Positions 6,212 to 6,406 of a DNA stretch of 6,406 nucleotides are shown here, in pieces. Numbering within the stretch: position 1 is the first letter of the stretch; each line of letters starts with the position of its first letter. The stretch comes from Ignatzschineria sp. GTDB taxonomy: Bacteria; Pseudomonadota; Gammaproteobacteria; Cardiobacteriales; Wohlfahrtiimonadaceae. The DNA lies in contig JASLEF010000134.1 in NCBI GenBank assembly GCA_030151245.1, positions 1 through 6,406 of the forward strand. Reading direction: 5' to 3'. The translations under genes and the position numbers were made by a program. Below the pieces are notes generated by a model. It was not told the DNA's origin. It worked only from the letters and a program-made list of their open reading frames with translations, and did not search any database.

Positions 6212-6219
6212 TCCTCCTT
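6212..6219 (-). promoter_or_regulatory. Strong ribosome binding site of the WYL/BRCT-like gene
   Basis: AAGGAGGA on the - strand (6219 down to 6212) lies four bases before the ATG whose first base is 6207. It fixes that start and sits in the 18-bp gap after the repressor stop, supporting co-transcription with the repressor. Confidence 0.8.
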
Positions 6220-6225
6220 GTCTAT

Positions 6226-6406
6226 CTATGGCACATCTCTTCCATGCCAAACAACACGGCCAATGCATTCAAAATCAGATGGCGGTTCATTTAGATCAAT
6301 AAAATAGCTTTGATATTCTTTGTTCGCACTAATGACTTGTATCTGATTACCAGGCATTTTCTGAATACGTTTAACAATTAAGTCTCCACTTATTCTGATC
6401 ACGTAA
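6226..6406 (-). CDS. S24/LexA-like phage repressor, C-terminal part (truncated by window edge)
   Basis: The last 59 codons of a gene entering from the right edge, with its stop at 6226-6228. The sequence carries the C-terminal half of a peptidase S24 domain: R-I-S-G-D-L-I-V-K-R-I-Q, where the Lys (codon 6370-6372) is the expected catalytic lysine of the Ser-Lys dyad. P-G-N and I-Q-V-I-S follow, and the end G-R-V-V-W-H-G-R is typical of phage CI-like repressors. The catalytic serine and the DNA-binding HTH would lie outside the window. Repressors of this type hold prophage lytic genes silent and self-cleave with RecA after DNA damage. It reads toward the cargo genes, so it probably heads the operon that includes the WYL/BRCT-like and DUF2511-like genes. 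Other S24 proteins such as UmuD are less likely next to phage genes. Confidence 0.85.
   Translation of the reverse strand, partial: YVIRISGDLIVKRIQKMPGNQIQVISANKEYQSYFIDLNEPPSDFECIGRVVWHGRDVP

Noticed and set aside
1..6406. CRISPR array, insertion sequence or tRNA gene
   Set aside because: No regularly spaced repeats, transposase frame, terminal inverted repeats or cloverleaf could be found.

Overview
The window is one end of a P2-like (Peduovirus-type) temperate myophage or prophage. It holds late tail genes on the + strand, then a cargo region, then the end of a lysogeny operon on the - strand. The host is most likely a moderately AT-rich Gram-negative, probably a gammaproteobacterium. The reasons are that the tail proteins align from memory with coliphage P2 gpU and gpD, that one cargo protein has a Sec signal peptide and resembles the enterobacterial YebY/DUF2511 family, and that the genes have clear Shine-Dalgarno sites. 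Genus cannot be read from the sequence.

Positions 1-2624: the 3' end of a GpE-like tail-assembly reading frame (probably the -1 frameshift product encoded before the tape measure), a rho-independent terminator-like hairpin, and the complete 813-residue tape measure gene. Positions 2621-4071: gpU and gpD, each overlapping the preceding gene by ATGA, so the three genes are translationally coupled. No gpX (LysM tail protein) lies between U and D, unlike in P2.

Positions 4072-4309: an AT-rich (about 28% GC by hand count over 4081-4320) non-coding junction with a hairpin and a plausible sigma70 promoter. It leads to a 20-codon small ORF with a strong ribosome binding site. The TAG of that ORF abuts, in the same frame, the ATG of a DUF4760-like membrane protein (4373-4885). 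A bidirectional terminator (4900-4922) separates this from three - strand genes read right to left: an S24/LexA-type phage repressor (only its C-terminal 59 residues are present), a membrane-anchored protein with two WYL-like modules and a BRCT-like C-terminus, and a secreted DUF2511-like protein.

Tail genes give the virion its contractile tail: E' helps assembly around the tape measure, and U and D complete the baseplate/tail. The S24 repressor presumably keeps the tail genes silent in the lysogen. The two genes directly downstream of it, at 17-18 bp spacing, are probably co-expressed with it during lysogeny. Together with the DUF4760-like gene they form a set of membrane/envelope cargo proteins, making them candidates for lysogenic conversion, superinfection exclusion or defence. 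The region from D to the repressor lacks the ogr and integrase genes found there in P2.
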